NCBI RefSeq assembly: GCF_013912375.1
Contig: NZ_JACETV010000002.1
Span: 868,001-932,000 of the forward strand
Source: Emticicia sp. BO119
GTDB lineage: Bacteria > Bacteroidota > Bacteroidia > Cytophagales > Spirosomataceae
Direction: 5' to 3'
Length of the DNA stretch: 64,000 nt
Shown here in pieces: positions 8,339 to 17,019 of the stretch (position 1 is the first letter of the stretch; the number at the start of each line of letters is the position of its first letter). A program made the translations under genes and the position numbers. Under the pieces are notes generated by a model. The model saw only the letters and a program-made list of their open reading frames with translations, had not been told where the DNA came from and made no database searches.

Positions 8339-8983
8339 ATGGAAATTATACATTTTTTGATAGACCTGCTCAAAGACCCTTTACTGACACTACAGGGGTT
8401 TCTTGATAAATACGATACACTTACCTATGGCATATTATTCCTGATAATATTTGTAGAAACCGGGTTGATTGTAATGCCATTACTGCCTGGTGATTCATTA
8501 CTTTTTGCCGCAGGTTTATTGGCTTCTTCGACCGGAAAATTAGATGTTACCTTAATGATTCCGTTGTTAATTATAGCAGCTTTATTAGGGGATAATGTAA
8601 ATTATTTTGTCGGAAAAAATTTCAGTAACTATATCAAATCAAGAGAAAAGATACTTTTTCTGAAGCGTGAATATATTACCCAAACCGAAGAGTTTTATGA
8701 GAAACATGGCGGCAGAACAGTTATTTTAGCCCGTTTTATGCCCATTGTACGTACAATCGCCCCGTTTGTAGCAGGTGCAGGTAGTATGAAATACCCTAAG
8801 TATATCCTATTCTGTATTTTAGGGGCTATTTTATGGGTAACAACCATTACATTGCTTGGCTATTCTTTAGGGGATAATCCTTGGGTGAAAACGAATTTTG
8901 AATATGTAGTTTTGGGGATTGTCTTTATTTCAATTGCTCCTATGATCTGGGGAATTATTAAAGCCAGATTTTTTAATAAATAA
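8339..8983 (+). CDS. DedA family membrane protein
   Basis: This 214-residue polytopic inner-membrane protein has the DedA/SNARE-associated fold. It shows the FVETGLIVMPLLPGDSLLF segment with the conserved acidic and proline residues, the ARFMPIVRTIAPFVAGAG motif with its conserved arginines, and four to five hydrophobic segments. DedA proteins support membrane homeostasis, and some flip undecaprenyl phosphate or other lipids. The exact substrate cannot be read from sequence. aroE starts two bases after its stop region, so the two genes are probably co-transcribed. Confidence 0.88.
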   Translation: MEIIHFLIDLLKDPLLTLQGFLDKYDTLTYGILFLIIFVETGLIVMPLLPGDSLLFAAGLLASSTGKLDVTLMIPLLIIAALLGDNVNYFVGKNFSNYIKSREKILFLKREYITQTEEFYEKHGGRTVILARFMPIVRTIAPFVAGAGSMKYPKYILFCILGAILWVTTITLLGYSLGDNPWVKTNFEYVVLGIVFISIAPMIWGIIKARFFNK

Positions 8984-8985
8984 GA

Positions 8986-9723
8986 ATGAACATCTACGGA
9001 CTGATTGGCTATCCTCTGGGCCATTCGTTTTCAAAGAAATATTTTACTGAGAAATTTGGTCAAATGGGCATTGCTGATACCAATGCCTATGAGCTATTTG
9101 AATTACCTGATATTCAGGCTTTGCCTCAATTAATTGAAAGCCAACCCAATCTAAAGGGTTTAAATGTTACTATTCCTCACAAGCAGGCTGTTATGCCCTT
9201 CCTTGACGGCTTAGATGCCTCTGCTGAGAAAGTTGGAGCAGTAAATGTGATCAAGATAGGAGAGGGGGGAAAACTGATAGGCTACAATTCGGATTACTAT
9301 GGCTTCAAAACTTCGTTAGAAGAATTTATTCCTGCCAATTCTTCCTTAAAAGCTCTTGTTCTGGGCAATGGAGGAGCTGCTAAAGCTGTTGTGGCTGCCC
9401 TTAATGACTTGGCAATCGCGTTTAAGATAGTGTCACGTATCAAATCGGAAGGTACGCTTGGATATGAAGATTTAGCAATTGAAATCGGGAATTATCAACT
9501 CATAATTAACTCTTCGCCTGTTGGTACTTACCCTAAATCAGATGTTTGCCCGGATATTCCTTATGAGCAACTGACGCCAGATCATTATTTGTACGATCTG
9601 GTGTATAATCCGGTACAGACGCTCTTTTTACAGAAAGGAGATGAGCAAGGGGCTAAAACACACAATGGCCTGAAAATGCTACACCTGCAAGCCGAAAAAG
9701 CGTGGGAAATATGGAACTCATGA
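8986..9723 (+). CDS. aroE: Shikimate dehydrogenase
   Basis: AroE reduces 3-dehydroshikimate to shikimate with NADPH in aromatic amino-acid synthesis. The 245-residue protein shows the substrate site (GYPLGHSFS at residues 7-15), the catalytic-lysine motif NVTIPHKQAV near residue 65, YNSDYYGF near residue 100 with the catalytic aspartate, and the nucleotide-binding LGNGGAAKA near residue 126. It is slightly shorter than the E. coli enzyme (272), as is common in Bacteroidetes. It directly follows the DedA gene. aroB lies elsewhere in the window, so the pathway is not clustered. Confidence 0.93.
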   Translation: MNIYGLIGYPLGHSFSKKYFTEKFGQMGIADTNAYELFELPDIQALPQLIESQPNLKGLNVTIPHKQAVMPFLDGLDASAEKVGAVNVIKIGEGGKLIGYNSDYYGFKTSLEEFIPANSSLKALVLGNGGAAKAVVAALNDLAIAFKIVSRIKSEGTLGYEDLAIEIGNYQLIINSSPVGTYPKSDVCPDIPYEQLTPDHYLYDLVYNPVQTLFLQKGDEQGAKTHNGLKMLHLQAEKAWEIWNS

Positions 9724-9816
9724 TTTTGCCTTTCAGACGTATTTGTATAAGCAACCCTTTTGGAAGAATAAACATCTTACAATAAATTAGTTTATTGAAT
9801 TTAAACTTCCTCTACA

Positions 9817-10248
9817 ATGAAAACAAAACTGAACCTTCTGTTAATCCTTCTTTTGTGTATTACCTTTTCAGGGTTTGCTGCCACTACTGCTGATTTGGAA
9901 TATAAGGAGCAAAGCATTGATAATGAATTTGCTAAGATTGAGAAACTGGAAAAATATCTGGCGATTCACCCCGAAGCTACTTTAGAGAGCATTAAGAAAA
10001 CCAATCCGGAATTATTAGAGGGCTTTGATTTGATTGCCACTACTGAAACGAATTTTTCGCCTACTAAGGAAATGCCCATTGTAGGTGGTTTCTGGTGGGG
10101 TTGCTGCCTGGGTATTGTTGGCCTGGGTCTGGTTTATTTTATTACAGACAATGACCGTGACCAGGTAAGACAGGCACTTTGGGGTTGTATTATAGCTACC
10201 TTACTCTGGGGGATAGGGGGTTTCTGGGATCCGTTTGGTTGGTTCTGA
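9817..10248 (+). CDS. Small exported/membrane protein of unknown function
   Basis: I do not recognise a named family for this 143-residue protein. It begins with a clear signal sequence (KTKLNLLLILLLCITFSGFA). A roughly 50-residue charged segment follows (about residues 25-80), then two hydrophobic segments rich in Gly and Trp (GGFWWGCCLGIVGLGLVYFI and the WGCIIATLLWGIGGFWDPFG region). Similar GGFWWG-type tails occur in small Bacteroidetes membrane proteins, from memory. It is followed by a strong terminator hairpin and looks monocistronic. Confidence 0.75.
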   Translation: MKTKLNLLLILLLCITFSGFAATTADLEYKEQSIDNEFAKIEKLEKYLAIHPEATLESIKKTNPELLEGFDLIATTETNFSPTKEMPIVGGFWWGCCLGIVGLGLVYFITDNDRDQVRQALWGCIIATLLWGIGGFWDPFGWF

Positions 10249-10279
10249 TAAGATAAAGAAGATAGATTAAATACACCAG

Positions 10280-10314
10280 ACGCCACAAAGTTTTTGTACC
10301 TTTGTGGCGTTTAT
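10280..10314 (+). terminator. Terminator after the small membrane-protein gene
   Basis: A perfect 11-bp stem (ACGCCACAAAG / CTTTGTGGCGT) is followed by TTATTATTTT. The loop and right arm contain TACCTTTG (10297-10304), which resembles a Bacteroidetes -7 box, so the region may overlap the promoter of the next gene. Confidence 0.75.
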
Positions 10315-10331
10315 TATTTTAACAATACATT

Positions 10332-10649
10332 ATGAAGTTTAAGAAACACGTATTTATTTGTACCAACGATAAGGAAGCTCCTAAGAAATCATGTGGTAGT
10401 GTGCACGGTATGGAATTAGTGGAGGCCTTTAAAGCCTCAATTAAAGAAAAGGGATTGCAGCTTGACATCAGGGCGCAGAAGTCAGGTTGTCTGGATATTT
10501 GTGCCTTCGGACCATCAATGGTAGTGTATCCTGAGGGGGTTTGGTATGGCAATGTGCAGTTGAGTGATGTAGAGGAAATCGTTGAAAGCCATTTAGTTAA
10601 TAATGAGCCTGTTGACAGGTTGACACTTAAATTTCCGGCCAGAGTATAA
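10332..10649 (+). CDS. Thioredoxin-fold [2Fe-2S] ferredoxin-like protein
   Basis: This 105-residue protein has four cysteines in the pattern of thioredoxin-like ferredoxins: C10 (FICTNDK), C21 (SCGS) and C53/C57 (SGCLDIC). It also has the following GPSMVVYPEGVWY segment that is diagnostic of the family, related to NuoE and Azotobacter FeSII/Shethna-type proteins. It probably carries electrons or protects redox enzymes. The partner is unknown. A YjjG-like phosphatase gene begins 19 bp downstream on the same strand and may be co-transcribed. Confidence 0.88.
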   Translation: MKFKKHVFICTNDKEAPKKSCGSVHGMELVEAFKASIKEKGLQLDIRAQKSGCLDICAFGPSMVVYPEGVWYGNVQLSDVEEIVESHLVNNEPVDRLTLKFPARV

Positions 10650-10668
10650 GGCAGGAAATATCTTTTAT

Positions 10669-11361
10669 ATGTATAAGCATCTCTTTTTTGACCTTGATCA
10701 TACACTTTGGGATTTTGAAAAAAACTCCAGAGAATCTTTGGCAGATTTGTATCAGGCCTTTAGCCTCCAAACGTCGAATATAGCTGAACTGAGTGTATTT
10801 CAGCAAGAGTTTTCGGTAGTTAACAAACGCTATTGGTCTTTGCTTGAAAGAAATGAGATTACTCATGAAGAACTGCGTCGTCGTCGATTCAGAGATACGC
10901 TTGTAAATTTAGGTGTAGATGCCGATGAAACTTTCGGATTACAATTAAATGAGGCCTTTTTAGAGCTACTTCCGCAAAAATCACATCTGATAGATGGTGC
11001 TATAGAGGTTCTTGATTTTTTTGCACCAAATTATGAGTTACATATTCTCAGCAATGGCTGGCAGCACGTGCAGGTAAGAAAAATAAGCAGCTCTAAGATT
11101 GATCATTATTTTAAAGAGGTAATTACGATTGAGAGAGCTGAGGCACGTAAGCCTGATAAAAAGATTTTTGACTACGCAGTTAAAGTAACCAATGCGAAGC
11201 TTTCTGAATGTATTATGATTGGTGATAATTTTGAAGCGGATATTTTAGGTGCTATCAATGCACAGATGGATTCTATTTTCTATAATCCTGATAATATTGA
11301 AGTTACTCAGAATCCTACCTTCGAGATAAAAAGGCTCATTGAGTTGAAGGAGATTCTCTGA
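10669..11361 (+). CDS. HAD-family nucleotidase/phosphatase, YjjG-like
   Basis: All HAD motifs are visible in this 230-residue cytoplasmic phosphatase. Motif I is FDLDHTLWDF (Asp8 nucleophile, Asp10), motif II is LSNGW near residue 125, the motif III lysine lies in RKPDKKIF near residue 162, and motif IV is MIGDNFEADI near residue 184. The helical cap resembles YjjG/YfnB, noncanonical pyrimidine nucleotidases that clear modified nucleotides. The assignment to that subgroup is by overall pattern. It follows the ferredoxin-like gene by 19 bp and ends at a terminator. Confidence 0.85.
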   Translation: MYKHLFFDLDHTLWDFEKNSRESLADLYQAFSLQTSNIAELSVFQQEFSVVNKRYWSLLERNEITHEELRRRRFRDTLVNLGVDADETFGLQLNEAFLELLPQKSHLIDGAIEVLDFFAPNYELHILSNGWQHVQVRKISSSKIDHYFKEVITIERAEARKPDKKIFDYAVKVTNAKLSECIMIGDNFEADILGAINAQMDSIFYNPDNIEVTQNPTFEIKRLIELKEIL

Positions 11362-11367
11362 TGTAAT

Positions 11368-11400
11368 AAAAAATGCCTGACAAACATCAGGCATTTTTAT
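11368..11400. terminator. Terminator after the HAD phosphatase gene
   Basis: AAAAATGCCTGA pairs with TCAGGCATTTTT around an ACAAACA-type loop, with T/A runs on both sides. It lies between convergent genes and can serve both strands. Confidence 0.9.
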
Positions 11401-11421
11401 TAAGCAATTCTTTATATCTCA

Positions 11422-12753
11422 TTAGTTACGGAAATACCTCGGATAGCGGGTAAAGCGTAGCCCTACTGTAAAATCTACTCTGCTTAAATCGACCGGATTT
11501 GCTAACTTTACCGTACCATTTCCATCATTGAAGTTCATTGAGCGTATCTTGCCATAGTTATAGCCGGCTTCGAGACTTAGAATAATATCTCTGCCTGTAA
11601 TATCATTGCCAAGCAGAAAATCTATTCCTAAAGTGGCAGCACCACCGTAATCCCAACCTTTATAAGGTATTGTTACACCATTATAGGTGCCTTTATCATT
11701 ATAAAAGTAAGCACCAGGCGATAAGCCTAAGATAACCATTGTTTTGAAGTCAATATTTTTACGGAAATAGAAAACAGGCCCTACAAATTTTGCTAAGCGT
11801 TTGTTGGTTATACTGCCTGAAGTATCTTTTGGTAAACCATTTTCAATAAATCTGAAATTAATGTTTTCAGCACTATTTTTACTCTGAAAATTATTGAACA
11901 TAACTCCGAAACCGAAGTTGTCTTTAGGGAAGTAGGCAAAGTCGGCACCCCATGTCCAGCCTCTTAGTAATTTTTCTTGATAAAGTCCAAATTCATCTTC
12001 TGAATTGAGTTTTGCCAGCATATTTCCAAAGCCCCCTCTTACCCCAATCCTAAACTTCAGATAATCGTCATACTCGCTTTTAGCTTTTTTAGTAGCCAGA
12101 GGTGTTTCGGTTTTCTCTTCTTTTTTTGCTACTGTCTTTTTCTCCTGTTTTTTGGGTGTGCTTTTAGGTATGGTTGTTTCTGACTTTGGTTGTTCTTTTT
12201 CTTTATTTTCTATTGTTTCTTTCTGAGAGTTGAGCTTGTTATCAGTCACTTTATTGTCAGGAACGGTTTTTTTATCTGTGTCGGTTTTTTCTTTAGTAGT
12301 TTTTTGATTATCAGTGTTTTTAGGACTGGCATTTGATGGTTCTTTTGATGAGACTGATTTAGAGGCAATCTTATTTCCTTTTGTAACGAGATCTTCCTCA
12401 TAGAAATTATACTTGAAATCGGTTACGAGGTTTTTAAAGATTTCGTTTCTGAGAACTTTTCCGTTTGGGGCTATATAAGCATAAATAAAACGGGTAGGCG
12501 TTTCATCTAAAATCCTGCACCGGATTTTTTCTCCGGCCTGAGTAGTTATCTGATCTCTTTGTGCAAATGAATGCCCGATTGAAAACGCTGAAACTAAGAA
12601 AAATACAATTGTCAGTTTTCTTAAGAAGTGAATTTTTGCAGACCCTAAGCTAAACGCTCCTGAGTGTACGAAAATAGCTCTTTGCAGACTTGTATTTTCT
12701 GATTTTAAGAACTCAGGAAATCTCAGAGAAAAGTTGTTAGTCAATCGTAACAT
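11422..12753 (-). CDS. Outer-membrane-type protein with Lys/Pro/Thr-rich linker
   Basis: A hydrophobic export signal (KLTIVFFLVSAFSIGHSFAQ) is followed by a short domain (about 60 residues) with QITTQAGEKIRCRILDET. A Lys/Thr/Pro/Glu-rich linker of about 110 residues comes next, then a C-terminal region of alternating hydrophobic residues that looks like an outer-membrane beta-barrel (IGVRGGFGNMLAKL ... VGLRFTRYPRYFRN). No named function. The frame opens with a TTG at 12795, but the ATG at 12753 is the better start. It still leaves an unusually long stretch of about 50 residues before the signal core, so the true start may be a rarer codon further in. Confidence 0.75.
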   Translation of the reverse strand: MLRLTNNFSLRFPEFLKSENTSLQRAIFVHSGAFSLGSAKIHFLRKLTIVFFLVSAFSIGHSFAQRDQITTQAGEKIRCRILDETPTRFIYAYIAPNGKVLRNEIFKNLVTDFKYNFYEEDLVTKGNKIASKSVSSKEPSNASPKNTDNQKTTKEKTDTDKKTVPDNKVTDNKLNSQKETIENKEKEQPKSETTIPKSTPKKQEKKTVAKKEEKTETPLATKKAKSEYDDYLKFRIGVRGGFGNMLAKLNSEDEFGLYQEKLLRGWTWGADFAYFPKDNFGFGVMFNNFQSKNSAENINFRFIENGLPKDTSGSITNKRLAKFVGPVFYFRKNIDFKTMVILGLSPGAYFYNDKGTYNGVTIPYKGWDYGGAATLGIDFLLGNDITGRDIILSLEAGYNYGKIRSMNFNDGNGTVKLANPVDLSRVDFTVGLRFTRYPRYFRN

Positions 12754-13099
12754 TTGATAATTATACTTTTTGATAGATACATTAGCATGGAACAAAAACT
12801 ATACCGAAAAACATCAATGCGATATTATGCGTGCATAAGGCATTGATATTCAGTTATTTATTATAGCAAAATTAAGCAAATTATAACGGTATAATTTTTG
12901 GTTTTATTTGGTATATAACGATAAATCCGAAATATCATTTGGTTTGTTAACAAATTATTAACTAAAATTTTGTATTAAAGACTTGACAAGAGTCATTTTT
13001 ATTTACTATCTTTAAACATTCAAAAAAAATCTTCAGAATTTAAAACCAAAATATACAATATGATATAAAGCTCTACGTTAACTAAATTGAAATACAGAA
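12754..13099. other. Divergent promoter region between the outer-membrane protein and ECF sigma genes
   Basis: There is no gene here. The region is AT-rich and carries the proposed promoter of the sigma-factor gene at 12983-13014. I see no operator palindrome. Confidence 0.5.
12983..13014 (+). promoter_or_regulatory. Bacteroidetes-type promoter for the ECF sigma gene
   Basis: TTG at 12983-12985 and TATCTTTA at 13007-13014 are separated by 21 bp. This is close to the Bacteroidetes primary-sigma consensus (TTTG, 19-21 bp, TAnnTTTG). It lies about 85 bp before the start codon. Confidence 0.5.
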
Positions 13100-13705
13100 A
13101 TGGGAAAAATCCAAGTTAGCGATAGTGAGCTCGTATCATTGTATATCCGCGGTAACGAAAAGGCTTTTGCCACACTTGTGCAGCGTTATAAGTCAAAAGT
13201 CTATACTACCATTTATCTTGTTGTAAAAGATCAGTATGTAGCAGAAGATTTGCTACAAGATACCTTTATAAAAGCTGTAGAAGTTTTACGTGAAGGTAAA
13301 TACAACGAGGAGGGTAAGTTTCTTCCATGGGTACTAAGAATAGCTCACAATTTAGCAATTGACTTTTTCCGTAGAGAGAAACGCTACCCGAGCGTAGTGT
13401 TTGAAGACGGAAGTAGCGTGTTTAACACACTTGAGTTTGCCGAGGACTCGATTGAATCGATGCAGATCAAAAGAGAGTCTCACGAGCATTTAAGAGATTT
13501 GATAAAACGTCTTCCTGACCAGCAGCGCGAAGTACTGGTGATGCGTCATTATGACGACATGAGTTTTCAGGAAATCGCAGACGCTACTGGTGTCAGTATC
13601 AACACAGCGTTAGGTAGAATGCGTTACGCTCTCATCAACCTTAGAAAAATGATGAGTAAAACCGCATATGCTTATGATACAAACCTTTACCAATACGCAA
13701 GATGA
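13100..13705 (+). CDS. ECF-type RNA polymerase sigma factor
   Basis: This 201-residue sigma-70-family factor has region 2 at about residues 20-90 (AFATLVQRYKSKVYT, YVAEDLLQDTFIKA, FLPWVLRIAHNLAIDFFRR) and region 4 at about 130-185 (LPDQQREVLVMRHYDDMSFQEIADATGVSINTALGRMRYA). It would direct RNA polymerase to a specific promoter set. No anti-sigma factor of the FecR type is present. Instead, a small gene overlaps its 3' end by 38 bp and is probably translationally coupled. No autoregulatory site could be recognised. Confidence 0.92.
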   Translation: MGKIQVSDSELVSLYIRGNEKAFATLVQRYKSKVYTTIYLVVKDQYVAEDLLQDTFIKAVEVLREGKYNEEGKFLPWVLRIAHNLAIDFFRREKRYPSVVFEDGSSVFNTLEFAEDSIESMQIKRESHEHLRDLIKRLPDQQREVLVMRHYDDMSFQEIADATGVSINTALGRMRYALINLRKMMSKTAYAYDTNLYQYAR

Positions 13706-13910
13706 TGTAATTCGCTATTTGTATAACGAGACATCGAATCAAGAAAATGAACTGATTGAAGGAACTTTACTTCATGATAGCGAACTGCTTGACTTCTACC
13801 TTGATTGTGCAGATATTAAATTAGGATTAGACCAGATTCAACTCTCGCCTTCAGACAAAGCGATTGACAAGATTTTAAATTTTTCAAGAAATTACCAGCC
13901 CAAAAATTAA
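13668..13910 (+). CDS. Small acidic protein coupled to the ECF sigma factor
   Basis: An 80-residue soluble acidic protein whose start lies inside the sigma-factor gene (38-bp overlap, different frame). It has no signal sequence or membrane segment. The middle (NQENELIEGTLLHDSELLDFYLDC) looks helical. The tight overlap and shared terminator suggest a partner of the sigma factor, possibly an anti-sigma or adaptor. This is inferred from context only, and I do not recognise the family. The start codon is uncertain: ATG codons at 13668 and 13674 are both available. Confidence 0.7.
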   Translation: MLMIQTFTNTQDDVIRYLYNETSNQENELIEGTLLHDSELLDFYLDCADIKLGLDQIQLSPSDKAIDKILNFSRNYQPKN

Positions 13911-13927
13911 TTTTGGGCTTTTTGTTT
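13897..13927 (+). terminator. Terminator after the ECF sigma operon
   Basis: AGCCCAAAA pairs with TTTTGGGCT around ATTAA and is followed by TTTTTGTTTT. The left arm overlaps the stop codon region of the small gene. Confidence 0.85.
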
Positions 13928-14025
13928 TGGATTCATTTCAATGTTACTATGAAATGACAGGAGGGCAAATTGGTAAATCTTTAAATGATTCATTACCTTT
14001 GATTCGTTAAAAAATCAATGGTAAA

Positions 14026-15051
14026 ATGTCTGTTATTATTTCTCCTATCACCGAAAGTCTGCAAAATTTTCTGGGTCAGAAAGACTATTCTAAAATTGTT
14101 GTTCTGGCAGATACTAACACCAAAAAATTCTGTTATCCTTTCATCAAAAATTCTTTGCCCAAACACACGCTTATTACAATTAAAGATGGTGAAGAATACA
14201 AAAACCTAATCACTTGTGAACAAATCTGGTCGGCTATGACTGCTGATGAATTAGACCGCCATGCCCTGATGATTAATCTGGGTGGTGGAGTCATTGGCGA
14301 TATGGGCGGGTTTTGTGCAGCTACTTATAAACGCGGAATAGATTTTATTCAGATTCCAACCACCCTTTTAGCACAGGTAGATGCCAGTGTAGGAGGAAAA
14401 TTGGGGATAGACTTTCGGGGGCTTAAAAACCATTTAGGTGTTTTTAGTTTGCCAAAAGCGGTATTGATAGACCCGGCTTTTTTGGGAACGCTTCCGGAAA
14501 GAGAAAAACGCTCAGGCTTTGCCGAGATTATCAAGCATTGCCTGATTCAGGACGGTGATAAGTGGGATGAAATCAGAAGGAAAGATTTAGAACAGCAGGA
14601 TTTTTCTGATCTGATTGCGCACTCTGTCGAAATCAAGAAAAAAGTGGTTGAACAAGATCCGACTGAGAAGGGTTTACGTAAGATTCTGAACTTCGGGCAT
14701 ACGCTTGGACATGCCATTGAAACCTATTTTTTAGATAAAGGAAAAAAAAGATTGCTTCATGGTGAAGCAATTGCAACCGGAATGCTTTGCGAGTCGTATA
14801 TATCTTTTGAAAGAAAACTGATAAATGAGCAAACATTAGCCCGGATTGAAGAGTTTATATTTTCGGTATATGGTAAGGTGGCTATGAAAGCCGACGACTT
14901 TGACGCGATTATCAGGAATACCCAGCAAGACAAAAAAAATAAAGGTAAAGAAATACGTTTTTCGTTGATTAATGGTGCGGGCAGTTGTTTGTTCGATATT
15001 GCTGTATCAAAAGGAGAAATGAAAAGAGCTTTGGAATATTATGTGAAATGA
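14026..15051 (+). CDS. aroB: 3-dehydroquinate synthase
   Basis: AroB converts DAHP to 3-dehydroquinate, the second step of the shikimate pathway, using NAD and a divalent metal. The 341-residue protein shows the NAD-binding GGGVIGDMGGF motif near residue 86, the IPTTLLAQVDASVGGK segment near residue 111, and the metal-ligand region with LNFGHTLGHAIE near residue 222. It is a single-domain enzyme of normal length. No neighbour is functionally linked, and aroE is about 5 kb upstream. Confidence 0.94.
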   Translation: MSVIISPITESLQNFLGQKDYSKIVVLADTNTKKFCYPFIKNSLPKHTLITIKDGEEYKNLITCEQIWSAMTADELDRHALMINLGGGVIGDMGGFCAATYKRGIDFIQIPTTLLAQVDASVGGKLGIDFRGLKNHLGVFSLPKAVLIDPAFLGTLPEREKRSGFAEIIKHCLIQDGDKWDEIRRKDLEQQDFSDLIAHSVEIKKKVVEQDPTEKGLRKILNFGHTLGHAIETYFLDKGKKRLLHGEAIATGMLCESYISFERKLINEQTLARIEEFIFSVYGKVAMKADDFDAIIRNTQQDKKNKGKEIRFSLINGAGSCLFDIAVSKGEMKRALEYYVK

Positions 15052-15268
15052 CGGCAAAGATTTTTGGGAATACTACAGAGAAGACCTTTTGGTAATTGAA
15101 ACGTATCTTATTTGAGTAAAAAACAAGTAAAATCAATCAATAAACTTATCTTGACTTTTTAGAAAACACTTATTATATTTGATGGATGCCCGTTGAGTAA
15201 TGTAGGTGAGATTGTTTCTGAATGAGTTTGAATAAGCTGTATTTAACCAAAAATAATCTGTATGCCGT

Positions 15269-15829
15269 ATGAAAAAACTGTATTTATTTTCTGCTCTTAT
15301 CGCTTTAGGTTTCGCCTTTACGAGTTGTAATTCCCTTAAATTGTTGGTCGATAACGATTATAGTTATGAAACTGACTTTACTAAGTATAAAACATACAAC
15401 TTCCTGAATTGTGAAATTGATACTTCGTTTGTTTGTACTGAAATTCAGGATGCTATTCGCCGACAAATGAAAGCCCGTGGATACAAAGTAACTGATAAAG
15501 AACCGGGTTTGCTGGTGAGTTATAGTATCATTCGTGACCGTGTAGATTACAAAGGCTATTTTCAGCCTGCTTTAGATCGTTGGGTAAACCATTTTGATGA
15601 AGATGATACCTATAAAACACAGAATTTTCATTTTGGTGGCGGAATGATTTTAGTGTCGTTATTAGATGCAGAAAGTAGCCGGTTAATCTGGCGTGGATAT
15701 GCTTCAGGGGTTTTCAATAAAAATGTCAACAAGCCAATCAATTATTATCGTAGTGTAGTACGAAATATTTTCGATCAGTATCCGCTTTTTGCCGCAGGGG
15801 AAAAACCTCGCAGGATAGACGAATATTAA
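15269..15829 (+). CDS. DUF4136 lipoprotein (first of tandem pair)
   Basis: A 186-residue lipoprotein with signal sequence and lipobox ending at Cys20 (AFTSCNS). The body (DNDYSYETDFTKYKTYNFL, KARGYKV, LLVSYSI and the IRDRVDYKGY region) fits DUF4136, a family of envelope lipoproteins of unknown role. It ends in FDQYPLFAAGEKP, also present in the next gene. The 15-bp gap and shared ends show a tandem duplication and probable co-transcription. Confidence 0.85.
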   Translation: MKKLYLFSALIALGFAFTSCNSLKLLVDNDYSYETDFTKYKTYNFLNCEIDTSFVCTEIQDAIRRQMKARGYKVTDKEPGLLVSYSIIRDRVDYKGYFQPALDRWVNHFDEDDTYKTQNFHFGGGMILVSLLDAESSRLIWRGYASGVFNKNVNKPINYYRSVVRNIFDQYPLFAAGEKPRRIDEY

Positions 15830-15844
15830 TTAATTGATTCTATC

Positions 15845-16390
15845 ATGAAAAGGTTAATGCTTCTAATGAGCCTGATGCTCTTTTCAGGAAGCTGTGCTAA
15901 GGTTTTTGTGGAAAATGATTATCGTTACTCCAATCATTTCGGTAAATACCGCTCATACGCTTTTGTAGACTGCGAACGAGATACTACTATAATGTGTGAA
16001 GACGTACAGCAAGCCATACAGTATCAGATGAGAGCGCGTGGGTATGAATTTAATGCCCAGGCTCCTAATGTATTTGTTAACTTTGCTATCTATTACGATC
16101 CTGTAAGATATAAGGGCTACGAACAACCCTCATTGACAAACTGGTTGGCAACAGAAGACGACAATACGGAATACCGGCCTGTAAAGTATGAGTTAGGCAG
16201 AGGTACTTTGATGATTTCGTTGATAGAGGCTGAGTCAAGCGAGGTTGTCTGGCGAGGATACGCTACCGGAATTTTTAATAAGGCCTCGTCTAAAAAAAAC
16301 TATTTCAAGAGTATTGTCCGCAATATTTTCGACCAGTATCCGCTTTTTGCCGCAGGACAGAAAGCACATAAAATCAAAGAAAATTTGTAA
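15845..16390 (+). CDS. DUF4136 lipoprotein (second of tandem pair)
   Basis: A paralogue of the preceding gene: 181 residues, lipobox Cys17 (LFSGSCAK), the same family signature (ENDYRYSNHFGKYRSYAF, RARGYEF) and the same C-terminus (IVRNIFDQYPLFAAGQK). The two proteins are clearly alignable but well diverged, so the duplication is not recent. The biochemical role is unknown. It ends at a terminator. Confidence 0.85.
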   Translation: MKRLMLLMSLMLFSGSCAKVFVENDYRYSNHFGKYRSYAFVDCERDTTIMCEDVQQAIQYQMRARGYEFNAQAPNVFVNFAIYYDPVRYKGYEQPSLTNWLATEDDNTEYRPVKYELGRGTLMISLIEAESSEVVWRGYATGIFNKASSKKNYFKSIVRNIFDQYPLFAAGQKAHKIKENL

Positions 16391-16409
16391 GACATTATAT
16401 TTGCTTACG

Positions 16410-16440
16410 AAATGAGGGATGTGTGGCATTCCTCATTTTT
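16410..16440 (+). terminator. Terminator after the DUF4136 pair
   Basis: AAATGAGGGATG pairs with CATTCCTCATTT (one G-T pair) around a TGTGG loop, followed by a T run. Confidence 0.85.
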
Positions 16441-16651
16441 TAATTCTTAGGGCATACTACTGTTTGTTACTATATAGCTAAAACACAATAAGTTACACGA
16501 AGTTTCTTCATAACGAATTGTGTAAGATAAAACTTTCCTGTTGTTTGTTTTCAATAGGGTATAATAGCATAGTTTTAAGAGCATAATAGGGTTTTTACCG
16601 GGTGAAAAGCTAACTTTGAAACCAAATTTTTATAATTAACCAAATTTACCC

Positions 16652-17014
16652 ATGATTACGATTTACGGAATCCCGAACTGTGATATGATAAAAAAGACAA
16701 TGGACTGGTTTAAGACCAATAATATAGCCTATGATTTTCATGATTACAGGAAGGAAGGGATAGGTGCCGAAAAATTGAAAGAATGGCTTTCACAAGTGCC
16801 TTTAGATACCATATTTAATAAAAACAGCACAACCTACAAGGAACTACCAGCTGAGATAAAAGATACTCTAATAGATGAGGAGTCGGCCATTAAAGCAATG
16901 ATGGGAAGTACTTCTATTATAAAAAGACCTGTGGTTGATGATGATGGTAAGGTAATGGCTGTAGGTTTCAAGGCTGATAAGTTTAAAGCCATATTTACGC
17001 CTGAAGCACAGTAA
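16652..17014 (+). CDS. Spx/ArsC-family thioredoxin-fold protein (YffB-like)
   Basis: This 120-residue protein begins ITIYGIPNCDMIKKTMDWF, the ArsC/Spx family start with a single N-terminal cysteine (Cys10). It contains the IIKRPVV segment with the family's conserved Arg-Pro near residue 91. The second cysteine of the Spx CxxC is absent, so it is closer to YffB-type proteins than to Spx. Family members may act as glutathione- or thiol-dependent reductases. A genuine arsenate reductase role is not supported by any ars neighbour. Confidence 0.85.
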   Translation: MITIYGIPNCDMIKKTMDWFKTNNIAYDFHDYRKEGIGAEKLKEWLSQVPLDTIFNKNSTTYKELPAEIKDTLIDEESAIKAMMGSTSIIKRPVVDDDGKVMAVGFKADKFKAIFTPEAQ

Positions 17015-17019
17015 TCGGG

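Noticed and set aside
10297-10304. TACCTTTG as the promoter -7 box of the ferredoxin-like gene
   Set aside because: The match is good, but no -33 TTG lies at the right distance and the sequence is part of a terminator stem, so I only mention it.
16652-17014. Arsenate reductase (arsC)
   Set aside because: The ArsC/Spx fold is clear, but no arsenic-resistance genes are nearby and the protein fits YffB-like members better.
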